DNA of 64,000 nucleotides from Climacteris rufus. Taxonomy: Eukaryota; Chordata; Aves; Passeriformes; Climacteridae. Positions 27,035 to 39,899 of the stretch are shown in pieces. Under the pieces are notes generated by a model. The model had not been told where the DNA came from. It ran no database searches and saw nothing but the letters and a program-made list of their open reading frames with translations. The first letter of the stretch is position 1, and each line of letters begins with the position of its first letter. The DNA lies in assembly GCA_013398175.1 (NCBI GenBank), contig VZRZ01004351.1, forward strand, positions 132,746-196,745, in the 5' to 3' direction. Both the position numbers and the translations under genes were made by a program.

Positions 27035-27290
27035 ACAGCTGGAGGAGAAATCCTGTAATGAGAGATTGAGCAAGCTGAATGTAAGTAATTTAGAATGGTG
27101 AATACTAAGGGGATATTATGTGTTTCCAGCAGTCTACAAATGCCATCACAGTGACAGTTTACATGATAAAAATCTCAGTCACAGTCTCAAGAAATGACAG
27201 ATGAAGAACAGTGTCTTGAGGCTAAGAAAAGTTTAGACAGATATCAGGAAAAAGTTATTAGCAGTGTAAGCAATTGAATGATGTTGTAGC
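27035..27290 (+). mobile_element. Old CR1 LINE 3' region fragment
   Basis: The order of motifs matches the CR1 region downstream of the polymerase domain. It starts CTGGAGGAGAAATCCTG..AATGAGAGATTGAGCAAGCT. It goes on with GTCTACAAATGCC, AGAAATGACAGATGAAGAAC and TTTAGACAGATATCAGGAAA. Heavy substitution and missing ends show that it is old. A coiled-coil-like open block with a consensus donor at 27043-27084 is part of this element, not an exon. Confidence 0.65.
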
Positions 27291-30200
27291 CTATGGTGCA
27301 AAGCGGGATAGTAGCACTTTTACTACGCACATGTAAGAGCTCACATTATAAATTATAGAAACAATGAATGAAATATTCTCCAAAAGTATAGATGCCAAAG
27401 TAAATTAAAGACTTTCCTTTTGGCCCTCATGTATTATTGCTTTGGAATCAAAATACATATTCCTTAAAATAACTGTTTTAACAGGAAGGAAGGTAACTTT
27501 CAATAATATAAACTAAATTTAAGATTTTTTTAATACATTAAATAATTATGTTCCTTCTTCTTAATTAAGATGCAAAATCATGACTCAAGAGCAGTACATA
27601 TAAGAAATAATGCAAATAGGAGGATCTGAGGTTTTTAGCAGTTGATAAAAGAAATAAAAAATGCTTAATTAGAGGCTGAAATCAACCATTAGAGGAGAAA
27701 AAAATTGCTACCAAATGTAAATTACTTTTACTCCACAAGAAAGATAAAAGTTGAAAAGCTGGTAAATCTAATCATTAAACATAATTATATTAGGATTTAT
27801 CTTGTCCTATTTGACTGGAACTACAAAAGTATAACCCCAGTAAAATTACTACAGTTTGAATGGGCCTCAACACTGAATCATCCATCCCCTGAGATGTTGA
27901 TGTATCCTTCATATCATCTCTAAAATCCTTTGGCTCATGCTGAAGAAAGCTTACATTTCCATTTTTATTTCGTTTACCCTTGTCCTGTACCTAAAACCTT
28001 ACATACTCCAAAACCATTGCTTTATATCAGTTGAAAGTATTTCATTAAAAAAAAAAAAAAGACAGAAATATATTCAACTACATCATTGACCTTAATACTT
28101 TTCAAAGGTTTTGTGAGTGATTCAGGTACTTAACATCTAGACATTCATAATTTAGTAGAGAAAATACATCAGATGGTTAAAATCATGTTATTGACATTCT
28201 TTCATTTAGTCAATCAAAAAGCTTTTGGAGTGATTTATGCTTATAAAAATATCACAGACCCATCCTAACAATCAGATATATTTCTCACCTCAGGCAGTCC
28301 CAATGACATCTAATCCTATTTTACTGTAGGACTCACTTCAGGAATATGGCAACTTGGAGGTTTCCCTGTTTGGAGTAATGCAGTTAGTCAAGCAAATGTT
28401 CACATTCAGATCTGAACAGTCATATTTATGCAAACAAGAACAACTCCTTTAATAACTGAGGTTTTTTTAATTAGCTAATGCTATTGACAAAGTAAGCCCT
28501 CTTCAAAATTCAAAACAAAACAAAACAAAAAAAGTAAGAACACTCAGCATTTATGGCTTAAGATCAATTTGGACATATTTCCAGTAACAGAATGGATATC
28601 ACTTGACTGTGTCTTCTTTTATAAAGACATATAGAGAAAAACAATTCAGATTGGAGTATTTCAGATATCAATACCTAACATTTAGAGGGAAAAAAAAGAA
28701 GGAAAAAATATCCCTCGCTCATTATAATACTCATTTCACAGAAAATCAATCCTGATACATGGAGAACAGATGTGCTTGGGTAGTAGAACCTTGCATTATT
28801 TCCTCATTTCTCAAGACATTTTGGAAGCAGGCAGGACTAGTTACTGGGTCTTACAATCCTTTCCTTTTGCAAATAAAATTGCAATTGTACTATCAGAGGC
28901 TGTTAATACCAAAGTTTTGGTGATTAGAGAGAAAAATTAATGATCCTTCAGACATTCTCATCATTACAAACTGAATTTTCAAGACAGCTATTTCCTCCTA
29001 GAGGCTACTGTGGATGTTTTTACTGTATACTTCATAAGATTTGAAAGTCTGTTGTTTTTCAATTCACAGAAGGATCAACCTTAACCTTAACCTTAACTTC
29101 CATGTCCTTTATTTAAAAATCAGGTATCCTCCAGCCAGTCATATTTGCAACTTTTAGTAAAATGAGAGTTTTTGAGAAACAATTTTTTTCTGTCTATGGT
29201 ATACCACACCTAGTCATCTATCTGAAAACACAAACCTGGCTTCACATCCTGTAGCATCCAAAGACATTATCTCATTCTACATTATGTGAGAATACATCAA
29301 TTTTCTCAATATTAATGTAAGCAGTGGAAAATAAATATTCATGAAGCTATCCAGTAATGACCAAAAAGTAATAATATTCTGCTAAAACATTGACATCTAC
29401 CCAAAAACCAAAAAATTATTAACATATAAAAGTGAACCCAGCTTTAAACTAGCTTCTTCCAAATTTAATATTAAAATTTGTGACCTAACCTCCCTCTTCA
29501 TAACTAATTAAAACTGCTGTATTATTCATACATTACAGATACTAAGAAATCTTATGTGAACTCTTTAAGGAGAAGCTTCACTAATAAAAATATTATTTTA
29601 ACATTTTAAATGTCTTTATCTAGGTTAATTCAAAATAACATCAGATATTTTAATGCATTCCAAATAATATGTCAGAGTTGCATAAAATGTATTTTATTTA
29701 TTACTGACTTTGCTCTGCAAGAAAATAATTGGTAAGAGGTATTACTCCATAATGGAAACCAATGCCTTACTATCAGCAACAAAGAAAAAAATTAAGTGAA
29801 TATAAGTAGATATATTTATTGTGTCTTTCACTAGTCTTTGTCGTGCCAAATCACAAAAGCTCACATCTTTACTTGTCAAGCAAAATTTTCTACAGATCTT
29901 CACTATTCTGGGGAGGTTTTGTTCATTTTTTTTCATCCAGGTTTGATACTAAACAGTTCCACTCTTTTTGTCTGTGTTAAAACAAACCTCTTCACTTATA
30001 AGGAGTTTCTGTAAAATGAGTCATTTTAAGAGTACTTGGAAATTATAAAAATATTTGAAGCAATGCCTCCTTGGAAATTTTGATCATCTTCCTCCTGAGT
30101 TAAGGTACATTAAAAATGTATTGCCCAAGATAAAAGGAGATATACTTCTTGCCTGGTCTATAACATCCAAAGGCTAAACAGTTCATTTGTTTTTAAACTA

Positions 30201-31003
30201 TCAGAAACTGCATGCAATAATTATCTCAGCAACCCCAGTGTCCATATAACAATAATCAAGAATTAATCAATGGAAATTACATAAAGAGTCCAAAAAAAAT
30301 TGCTGTTCCTGCACTGGTATTCACCTAAAACTTTAATTTCAGGCATTTTTCACTTCCTCTTCCTTCATTTCAGGAACAGAATAGATTACATTCTAAGTAA
30401 GCAGCTGACAACACACCAATACATATCAAATAATAAAATGACAACAGGGTCTGAAAGGTGTAAAAGGTTAACTTCTTTATATCTGTAACTTTTGTACCAA
30501 ATGAGGTGGAAAAAAACATCATCTTTGTTCATAATTCTCATTATGCAATTTGAGGTGTGTTAGGCTAGATAATGAAACTGAATACTATGACCTTGAATCG
30601 CTTTCTCTTTAGGACTCTCTTTTTGCTCAAAACTGATATTCAATTGTTAATTTAAGGTATGATCATCTCTGGGTTTACCACAATTCTGCATCTGGAAAAT
30701 AAGAAAACATATTTGAAGACTTATTAGGATTTCGAGTAGACTTCTGATGTAGTGAATTTGTATATACAAACAATCCTGGTGGACATGTTCTATAACTTGC
30801 TTATAAACAAATAAATGGTTGAACAAGTCGCTATTTTAAACCATCACCCTCTACTGCAAACACCTGACTTTATAATAACTCTATATATGCTAAACAAAAG
30901 TTTGTAATTTATTAATTAAATAAGAATAGAAAGCATGAGATATCCTTGGTAAAATCCACCTGCAGTGTTACTCTTCACTGATAGACTTCTCTTGCTTCTA
31001 TGA
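27291..31003. other. AT-rich non-coding DNA
   Basis: No gene or young repeat. A short AACCTT repeat (about 29080-29098) resembles, but is not, telomeric sequence. The acceptor-like site at 30373 is strong but no open frame of matching phase and donor was found after it. Confidence 0.55.
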
Positions 31004-31052
31004 AGGTTGATGACCTCCAAAGTCTTTTCCAACCTAGTTGATTATGTAATTT
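31004..31052 (+). mobile_element. CR1 3' tip remnant
   Basis: The string TTGATGACCTCCAAAGTC followed by TTTTCCAACCTAGTTGATTA matches the final 40-50 bases of CR1 (family form: GACCT..AGGTCC-TTCCAACC..ATGATT). It is short and diverged. Confidence 0.45.
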
Positions 31053-34000
31053 TTTGCTGAGGCAGTATTAGAGCTGTGGCCTAAGAAATTTGAGGACTAA
31101 AAAAGGGAGAATTAGTGGACTTAAATACTGTGTGTGAAACTAGGGGTAGAAGCTACAAGTGCTTACTGCTTGAATTTCAGATTATGTGACAATTTCTAGC
31201 ACAAGGACTCTTCTGGACTTTTAACATATCTCCTTTTTTAAACACCATTTTCATGCTAAAGGGTTCCTACCTTAGAGGCAGGAAAACCACAAATTTTTGA
31301 ACATACAAAAATGATTTTGTCTGCTTTCCTCTAATATAATGGTGCTGTTTTTCCTCAGATACTTGTTAAATGTGGTCGAACAACAACCCATGTGCGATGT
31401 TTTATCATTTAAGTTATGAAAGGAAAAACAAGTGCCTGATTTGTAGTAAAAAAAAAAAAAGGTATTTTTCTCTTGAAATTATTGATCTCTTCCTTTTAAT
31501 GAGGCAGCAGAAAACAACCTCATCACACTTGTAGCACAGACCTTAGCAATAGTCTCACAGGTAAGCTAGATGGGTCCAAACACCTGAGTCCTAATCACAA
31601 CTGTGAAGCCATGCACTAGACCTCTATGCCAAGAGTAGATAACCGTAGTTATCCTTATATTTCTAAAGGCTACTGAATAGATTAATTGCTCAAAAGGGAA
31701 TACTTATTACGTGTATTCCTACTGTAAGAAAAAGTGCTCTAATTTCTTTCTTAACTAGCCATATGAGGAAGAAAAATATTATAAATTCTTATCAAATCAA
31801 AGAACAAACTGCAGAGAAGGTTTAATGCCATAATTTAAGGTAATAGAAATTTTACTGTTCAAGGAAAAACTCCAAACCAACAAATGTTTCTTAGAGTAAA
31901 ATATGACCTCAAAATATGAATGTTTTTTGATAAGGGAGTAATGTTTCACTTATGGTAAAATTAGCTGTGACTACTTAAGACTTATACCCCTTTTTTTTTT
32001 TTATTTATAGAGAGAATGCATATAAAACCCAATCCTGTCATCTTACAAGACATAAAATTACAGTAATATGTTTCTTTATTGGGCCAGATGATGTCATTCA
32101 AATTTGTAGAAACTAAAGCTTATGAAGACATGATGCTAACTTCTTTTCTTTCATTCTTCCAAAGTATATTTTCTCATATTCTTAATCAGGCCTGTCTTAC
32201 TCGTTTTCAAACGGAAACAAGTCAGTGCACAACATCACCCATGTATAGAGCAATCTATTAGGCTTTGGAAAGTGCCTTGCAACTGTCAAGAAACTGTCAA
32301 GAATGGCAAGTGGTCCAAAAAAGGTATAGCAGAACAAAATAATATGAGTCAAAGAAAGTATTTTAATAGTCATGACAGTTGAAAATGATAGACACATAAG
32401 TTCACATCTATAATGAAAATACAAACACATCTTTGCTTTTATGAACAGAGGAATTGAGATTGCTTTTATATTTCCACAATTGAACAGATTATGCTTTGTC
32501 ATAAGGCTAAGTCAAGAATCATAACCAAAGCATTTGAACTAATTCAAGTATAGCTAAAATAAAGATTCAAATCAACATGTATTGAAAAGAATATGGTAAT
32601 TTTTTTGTTGTTTTTATTGTTCATATTTGCAGGAAAAGGTAAGTCTGTTTGTATGAAAGATATGTTCATGCTACTAAAGTTTACAACTACAAATTATTTC
32701 ATTTCATAATTAATCTCGTGATAGAAATATATTGAAGTGTTTTTGAGTATTTTCTTTTAATTTCATTTTCTAAGCTATACTGAAAGTGCATCTGATGCCA
32801 ACAATTAATGAAACAATAAAATTAATCTTTTCTGTACCTTTAGAATTCAAGACCACTCATAGTCCATATTAATGTAGTATTAAACACAAGATAAATCTAA
32901 ACTAACTTACCACTAACAGAATTCCTACATAAATGAATTTGCATTTCTGGCAAAATGAAGACTACATATGACAGTAAGGAAGTTCTTCAGCAAGGCACTA
33001 CCCTAACTACAGAGTCCAGAGATAAGATAGAGTCCAGCAACATGCAACAGCTGACTTATACACACTATAGTCTTCCTTGTGCTGTTATAGAGCTGCACAA
33101 TACATGTGGAAGCCATGCTAAATTACTCAAACAAATCATTTTTCCAGTTACCATATTATCTTCACTTCTAATGATTGATCCGAAGTTAAGAGGGATGGAA
33201 GTATTAAAATTTTCGTTGTGTCTACTGAGTGGTGCCTTGAAAAAATAATTTAATGATGTAAAATATAAGATCTGTTTACATTTTTCCTCATCTTGCATTA
33301 CTGTAAGTGTTAATAAATTTGTCTACTCAGCCTTTTGATAATTCCTCCATAGCTTTGCAATTACACTGATTCTACAGGTACAACAGAAAAATTATTAGTA
33401 TTTTCAGATTTTTCTTACCCAACACTGGAGTTTGCAAAATTGCCGCAGTATTATGCCTCAGCAAATAATGGAACCTGAGTGTTACACAAGCTAGGAAATT
33501 TCTAATTGCTTCCTAAAACACATCAAATATTGCTGCCACTTCTACAAAGCAACTGGTTATGTAAATGTACAAGAGTATACACTGCCTGTTTTTACAACAC
33601 ATTTGACTTTTATCTTTGATATTAAATCCTTCAGGTTCTGTGGATGCCAAAAGTGTAGTAGTGAAATCCCCCAACACATAATGGAAATACCAGTTAACTA
33701 GAAAGGTCAATAGTTCAAGAAACTCTGCCTCTAACATATCAGACTTGTATTTTAAACACCCAGATGAGGTGGTCCTGAGAATGATGCAGTGCATGCTTTA
33801 TACAGTACACACTTCTTAAGGTATTGAGTTTGACAAGCTGCTTGTACTGGCATTTGTGATTTGCATAACCTAGATGACTCCAATTTAGTAGTTCTACAAT
33901 GGATTTTCAACGTGTTCATCAAGAAGATTTGGCAAAGTCCTGTTATCTATCTTATGTTGAAAACAACGCACTTTCCATCAGAAGACATGAACAGGAACTA

Positions 34001-34232
34001 AAGTCTCCTTGACACAGGAATCAGTTTAACTGAAAATTGATTGCATAGAAATTTGATCATGTAGGAAACTGCAAGAGCTAGAAAATTAGTTCTAGCTGTG
34101 ATTTATTTTGTTTGTTACATCACAGTTGTGTTTTTAGACAAGACTAAACCCTTGAAAAAGTCAAAACATCTTTGTCATTCATAAAGAGAGGGATTTCAGA
34201 GTTTCTGCATAGCTCAGATGGGAAATGAGTTT
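31053..34232. other. AT-rich non-coding DNA
   Basis: No supported gene. At 32633-32638 the six bases GAAAAG lie between a strong acceptor and a consensus GTAAGT donor, a possible microexon (see findings). Open frames up to 101 codons show no domains. Confidence 0.55.
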
Positions 34233-34675
34233 GAAAGACTGTATTGGGTTACATGAAGGTGTAACCAAAGGAATGTACTCTATCACCATCTCCATCCCCT
34301 CTAGATGAATTTTTAATGATGGATAATTCACAACAGCTGGCCACTGCACCCCCCACGCTCCAGACTGCAAGCTGGGAATAGATAAGGAAGAAAAGAAAGA
34401 CAACCCTGCAAGGCAGAGTGATACCTCTTTATTTTCATGTCAATGACTCAGCCCTGATAACACCCTCTGAGAAGCAGCAGCCACTCTGTGGGGGGTCATC
34501 TTCACTCATGGGCCATCAAGGCCACCTGGAATGATTCATAAATGACATCATCCCATTGTGATATGCCCTGCCCTGAAGGAAGGAACTGAACCATCCCTAC
34601 CTGTATAAAAGGAGTGTGGAAGACAACGTAAGACACCACTTCCCCTGGATTTTCCAGAGGAGAGGAACTCCACAA

Positions 34676-35196
34676 CCACCCTAACGCTGGCTCCAGGAGC
34701 CGCTCGAGGCCACTCAGCATTATTCTGGGAGTGACCCTGGTTTCCTGGGGGCTGCAGCTTGCAGTTTTCCCAAACACAGGGCATTGTCCAGCAGCTCGTT
34801 AGTGCTGGCTCCTCTGTGATAGAGAGAGCCCCGGGCTGATGGTGAAGGCACAGGCAAGGACAAAGACCCGAGAGAAGGGCCTTGGAGTGATTTCCAGCTC
34901 TTTTATTTCCCGGGAGAAGCAGCAGGAAAGGTAGGAGAGGGTCCGGGGTCCAGGAGAGGCGGCGCAGGGGTCCGGGAGTGCTGAAGGCTTCAGCTACCAA
35001 AGGCAAAGTCTTAGGGACAGCAGGGGATTTATGGGGATACAAGCAGGGGAAAGTAACCAATGGGGGTACAAGGATTAACATATAACCAATAGANNNNNNN
35101 NNGAGTATGCCTCAGCCGTTGGCACCCTCAGGCTGTGCCCACCAGTCTTGAGCCTGTGGGGCTGTGGCTTTTGCCACATATGCTGCCACACCACCC
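34676..35196 (-). mobile_element. Solo LTR (ERVK-like) inserted in the outer LTR; contains assembly gap
   Basis: The LTR runs 34682-35190 on the minus strand, from TGTGGCAGCATATGTGGC to CCAGCGTTA. It is flanked by a perfect 6-bp duplication, CCACCC at 34676-34681 and 35191-35196. It is the same family as the plus-strand copy at 13479-14120, including the unusual TA 3' end. The polyadenylation signal (TTTATT on plus) is at 34902-34907 and the TATA region near 35022-35028. Nine N bases at 35094-35102 replace what is about 141 bp in the other copy. The 177-codon frame at 34548-35081 runs across this LTR and is not a gene. Confidence 0.93.
35094..35102. other. Assembly gap (9 N)
   Basis: Nine undetermined bases fall inside the inner LTR. 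Comparison with the paralogous LTR shows they stand for the interval equivalent to 13567-13707, about 141 bp, so the gap size is not true to length. Confidence 0.97.
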
Positions 35197-35491
35197 CTGT
35201 ACCTTCAGAGACAGACAAGATTTTTTCCTCAGGATCACTTTAACCACGACCACACCTAGCACTCCAACAGGACTACAGCCCCTATGTAACCGGACTGTTA
35301 TCACCACGCTGACCAACAGGGTTGGTCAGGTTGTATTCTGACCTTGTCAGTTTAGGCTGTTTTTTCTGTATTACTGCCTTTATTTTAATTTTGTAGATCC
35401 TACTTAGAATCTCTCTCACAATATATTTTTGTGGGGTTAATTCCTCTGCTGGTTTGTTTCTAAACTAGCACAAAGACACACTCAGAAAGAC

Positions 35492-36962
35492 TAAATCATC
35501 TCAGTAAAATTACGCAGGATAAAAAGGCTCACTGCAATGAGTTATGGACATCTGTGTAAATTCAGCAGACATTAGAAGACACGAGAGATCTGCAACTGCA
35601 GGACTGAGATCAAGAATAAGAGCTGATAAATTTAAAAGAGGAATTAGTTATTCAAATATTCATGGTGAGAGCATAAGAATGCAAAGTCTTAAATAAAAAT
35701 GGAAGCAAGGTTTTAGAATTTTCATCAATATAATTAACAGCCTGCATTTTTACATTAAATTTACAACATTCTATTCATCTTCTCAACATTTCCTTCTTCG
35801 TTGCAAATGAAACCTTTGAAGTGACAGCTGCTCATCATTTGTATTCATCAGTGCTTATCTTTTTTGTGTGGAAGCAGTGATGGAGTCATGTTAGCAACAT
35901 GCAGGAACTCCAGTGTTTCTCATAACTCACCATGCCCTAAAAGCAACACATTGTAAACTGAGTGAATCAATAAAAATAGTTTTCAACTTTAACAACAAAA
36001 TAATATTTTCTGAAAAATGTACTCTAGTGCATAACAAAAAGCAATTTCCAAAGAATTTAATGAAACTAGCAGACAGCTTGCTCTGTGGCATGCCATGCTG
36101 AGACAAAGTTATAGAAGCTGTGATGAGACATTTCTGTTTGAAAACATTTTCCCGTGAGCCTTCTTTCTGGTGTCATATAAGAGTAAGTAATTTAGTAATT
36201 CTGAATTTATTTGAACAGATGTTCTTTTCATGTTTGTTTTACCACTGAGGTTACGTAAACCTAAAATATGGCTGAGCAAAAAGCAATTCTAAATATCAGT
36301 AGTTTCTGCATGCCACTGACAAGGTACATATTGGTGATTCATTCAATTGTAACAAAAATCACATTTGGATCTCATGTAGCCTTTGAATTAGTCTAAGTAG
36401 CTAGTGTACAAAACATTAATTACTAAGCATATATGATATAACTCAAATTTTATCTTCAGATGCAAAATTGTCATTTTGTTTCTTGGCTCAGAGAAAAAAA
36501 ATTCTTAAACTTTTAGAATGTTGTCAGGAAACATTTGATACCATAAAAGTGTTCATACCAATCTAAATTCTACTCAGTCATATAATAAAGTCGTGTAGTT
36601 GCATTTTGCATAAATTTCAAAGCAGTTTATTTTGTTCTCCATACTGAAAAAAAAAAGCTTATTAATACAAAGTATGACTAGAATAAATTGAAAAGTAAAA
36701 TTGAATAAAATTTTCCAAGCAGAATCACTAGGAATATATTTCATTGTAAATGTCAGTGTAACTGTAAAATATCTTTAAAAATCTATAAAGAGATCATTCT
36801 TATTTCTCACCCTCTGAATGTACATTTGAAAGTAGCATTATGTATAGTAGCAATATGTGTATTTCTTCCTTATGATAACCTATAATGTAAAGCATAGTGC
36901 TTTAAAGTAGCTGCTGTAGAATGTTGCCCTGACTTCTGCAGTTCTGGATGTTATCATTCTTT
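35492..36962. other. AT-rich non-coding DNA
   Basis: No gene or repeat is recognised in this 1.5-kb stretch. Confidence 0.55.
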
Positions 36963-37224
36963 TGTAACTAGCTCTCAGACATTCATTGTAAACATAGCCA
37001 TGTTATTGTAATGGTATCTTTTTATTTACATTCCTTTCTCCTGGGCACAGAAGTTTGACGGACATTTCCTTTGACCAGTGTGATTGAGGGGAGGCCCTTT
37101 GTCTCCTCCAATACACAGTGGCTTATGAGACACATATAAAATAAGGGTGGGCGGGGGAAGCCCGGAGTTTGTTCCTTCATCTCAACAGGTGTTTGTCTCC
37201 TTCTTTTTTGTCATTACTGCAACA
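36963..37224 (+). mobile_element. Small solo LTR, member 2 of the three-copy family
   Basis: It starts TGTAACTAGCTCTCAGAC and carries the family blocks GTAAACATAGCCATGTTATT, CATTCCTTTC, GGGCACAGA, GACGGACATTTCCTTTGACC and TCTCCAATACA. A TATA-like CATATAAAATAAG near 37133 shows plus orientation. The end at ACTGCAACA (37224) is set by comparison with the minus-strand copy. No flanking duplication is visible. Confidence 0.75.
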
Positions 37225-37954
37225 GTAGAATGTGTTTTTGGTAAAAGACAGGTTATCTTTGAATAAAAAAGAGATTACTTGGTATTTTTTGAGCCACATA
37301 TGAAGAACAATCTACAGAATGTGGGGCAGGTAAAAAGGGAGCAATATCCACTTTGCATGCTAGTCATTATAAAATGTCCCCTTAGTGAACTACAGTTTGC
37401 TTGCTTTTGTAGTATTTATGAATCTATGAAAAAGTTATTTATCTATCTGATTTTTTCTGTATATTGTGTTTATCTAAAATACAGTGCAGCACTGGTTTTA
37501 TAGCCTAAGTGGGAATTTAATTTCACTGAATCAGAAGCTCGAGTAGTTAAATAATTATAATTTTGCATGTTGATCATATATCTTTTGGAGTGTCTTCTCT
37601 GTTTCTGGAGAGCTGTGACATAAATCTTTCAAATACAGTGACAGCAAAAGAAAGAAATTTACAAAACCATTTTTCATCAAAGTAACATAACACATCCGCT
37701 AGAAAAACATGGTGTCCCCTTTTCCCTCTGAGTATATAGAGAGCAAGGATAGCCACGAATAATGGAGGTACTCAGTAGTTCCTTCTCTCAGAATATGTGA
37801 CAAATTCATAGCAATCATGGAGATAGCTAAGGCACTTCTAGACTTATTTCCATGTAGCATCAGCCTCAGATCAGTTACTGTCATTAATTTCTAAAGGAGA
37901 GAGCCTTTCTTCTGAAAATCTATACTTTTGAGGAAAAAATGCCATTCTGACATC
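37225..37954. other. AT-rich non-coding DNA
   Basis: No gene or repeat is recognised. Confidence 0.5.
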
Positions 37955-39300
37955 TGACTCAATGGACATTTACAGCATCCACTGCTCTCCCCTCTTCTAT
38001 CCAGCCAGTTCTGCTAACATAGACGGCAATGAATCTGATTAAGCATGGTTTTCCTTTGATGAATCCATCCTGACTACTTTTGATCATTTTCTTGTCTTCC
38101 TTGTGTTTAGAGATGGCCCTAGGATGAGCTGTTTCATCACCTCTCCAGGAATTGAGGTGTGTCTAACTGGCCTGTAGTTTCCTCTGTCATCCTTTCTGTC
38201 TTTTTTTAAGACTAGGGTCATAATTGCTTTCTTCCAGTTCTCAGGCACCACTCTGACTACTATGACTTGTCAAAGATGATTTAGAGTAGCCTTGTAATGA
38301 TGTCTGACAATTCCATCAGCACTTGGTCTTGTGGATATCAAGTTTGACTAAACGGTCCCTAACCCAATACTCCTCAATCAAGAGAAAGTCTGTTCTCCAG
38401 GCTTTGTCCTTAGCCTCTTGGGTCACTGATTCCTGAGGCCTTGCCTTGACAGTGAAGATTGAAGCAAAGAAGGTGTTCAGCATCTCAGCCTTCTCTGCAG
38501 CCTCTATTGCAACACTGTTTCATAGAGTACGGGGCCCACATTTTCCTTAGTGTTCCTTTTGTTATTGATGTATTTGAAGAAGCCCTTCTTGTTATCCTTA
38601 ACATCTTTAGACAGATTTAATTCCAAATGGGCCTTGGTCTTCCTTGTTACATTTCTGAATACTCTGACATCACTGTATTCATCCCAAGCATCCTGTCCCT
38701 GTTTCATGTGTATCTGCTGACAGGAGTTCCTTGTTCACCCATGTAGGTCTTCTGTCCCCTCTCACATTTTCTTGCTCAACGGGATGCACTCCAGGCAGCC
38801 TGGAGGAAGTGATCCTGCAATGTTGACCAGCTCTCTTGGACCACTCTTCCTTCTAGTGCATATTCCCATGGGATTTGTCCAAGAAGTTCCCTGAAGAGGC
38901 CAAAATTAGCTCTCCTGAAGTCCAGGACTGCAATCCTAGTCATTGTCTTGCTTCCTCCTTGCAGAATACTGAACTCATGGTCACTTAGTCAAGGCTAGCC
39001 CCAAACTTCATGTCACCCACCAGATCTTCCTTGTCAGTGAGCATAATGTCCAGCAGCACACCTTTCTTACTTAGCTCCACCATCACCTGTATCAGAAAGT
39101 TATCAATGCTTTCCAGGAACCTCCTGAACTGCTTGTACCTCATGTTGTTCCTCCAGTGGTTGTCAGGGTGGTTGAAGTCCCCCATGAGAACTGGGGCCTG
39201 TGATGCTGAGGGTACTTCCAGTTGTCTTTAGAAGGTGTCCACCTAATAAGGTGGCCTGTAGCAAACACCCACAACACTCTCACACTCATTAGTCTGCATG
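37955..39300 (-). mobile_element. CR1 LINE internal fragment (endonuclease to reverse transcriptase), minus strand
   Basis: Read on the minus strand this is the middle of CR1 ORF2. The endonuclease part includes GVCYRPPY near 39250 and MGDFNHPDNHW from 39185, a GDFN endonuclease motif. The linker follows with LELNLSKDVKDNKKGFFKYI and KENVGPV (38640-38520). The N-terminal reverse transcriptase part has GNYRPV and the QDGFIKGK block near 38070-38050. Stops and frameshifts separate the pieces. The rest of the polymerase and the 3' tail are missing at the left edge, which is unusual because CR1 copies normally lose the 5' end. A later deletion or rearrangement is likely. Confidence 0.9.
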
Positions 39301-39899
39301 CAAATGAAACAAATTTACTTGAAACTCCAGTGTATTAATGTGGCCCTGCATTGAAGCACTCTATATTTTGAAGTCTTGAAGTATGCATTAATGTTATGAA
39401 AACATAAACTTGTGAGTGCTGTGTTATCAAGGTATGTATTTGGGAAGTTTATATCAAATCCTGCAAATATATTGCTTGAATTATTCCAAAGGAAAAAAAT
39501 TTAGAAATGGATGAAATCAATTTAAATTTTAAAAAAATATTTAAATGAGACTTTCACCGTCTATCTTATTAAAAATACGAGCTTTTACATTTCAGAGTGA
39601 ATAGCAGCAACACTTTTTATAATAAGTAAGTTTTCTCAAGAAAGAGAAAACTGTTAGCTGTTCTAATATTATAACATTGATTTTAAATCACCCATATTTA
39701 ATCAAACTAAGCATGAAACGAGAGACGATTAAGATGCACTCCTCCACAAGATGTTTTTAGGATATAAGCATAATCCTAGTCCTGACATTTGAAAATCCCT
39801 AGCAATGCCTGACTTAGATATTTCCCCATTCTGGGATATTTTAGACAACTTGCTCAAGACTTTCCTTTTCTCACATTGCACTATTATTACCGCGATGCC
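39301..39899. other. AT-rich non-coding DNA
   Basis: No gene or repeat is recognised. Confidence 0.5.

Larger units (their letters stand above)
34233..35491 (+). mobile_element. LTR interrupted by a second LTR (outer element)
   Basis: The left part (34240-34675) and right part (35197-35484) form one plus-strand LTR once the inner insertion and its duplicate are ignored, about 730 bp net. The left part starts TGTATTGGGTTACATGAAGG, like some songbird ERVL LTRs. It carries a motif block AATGACATCATCCCATTGTG and a TATA box at 34604-34611. The right part holds GGACTGTTATCACCACGCTG and CTTTGTCAG-type tail motifs and ends CACACTCA. GAAAGAC occurs at both edges (34233-34239 and 35485-35491). That is longer than the 4-6 bp expected of retroviral insertion, so part of the match may be chance. 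The family is inferred from remembered motifs. Confidence 0.68.

Noticed and set aside
27043..27084. Open 42-nt block with consensus GTAAGT donor
   Set aside because: The surrounding 250 bp match an old CR1 3' region in order, so the block is LINE sequence.
29080..29098. Telomere-like repeat
   Set aside because: The unit is AACCTT, not the CCCTAA of vertebrate telomeres, and has only about three copies.
34548..35081. 177-codon minus-strand open frame
   Set aside because: It runs across a solo LTR and the edge of the outer LTR, and the proline/serine-rich text is translated LTR sequence.
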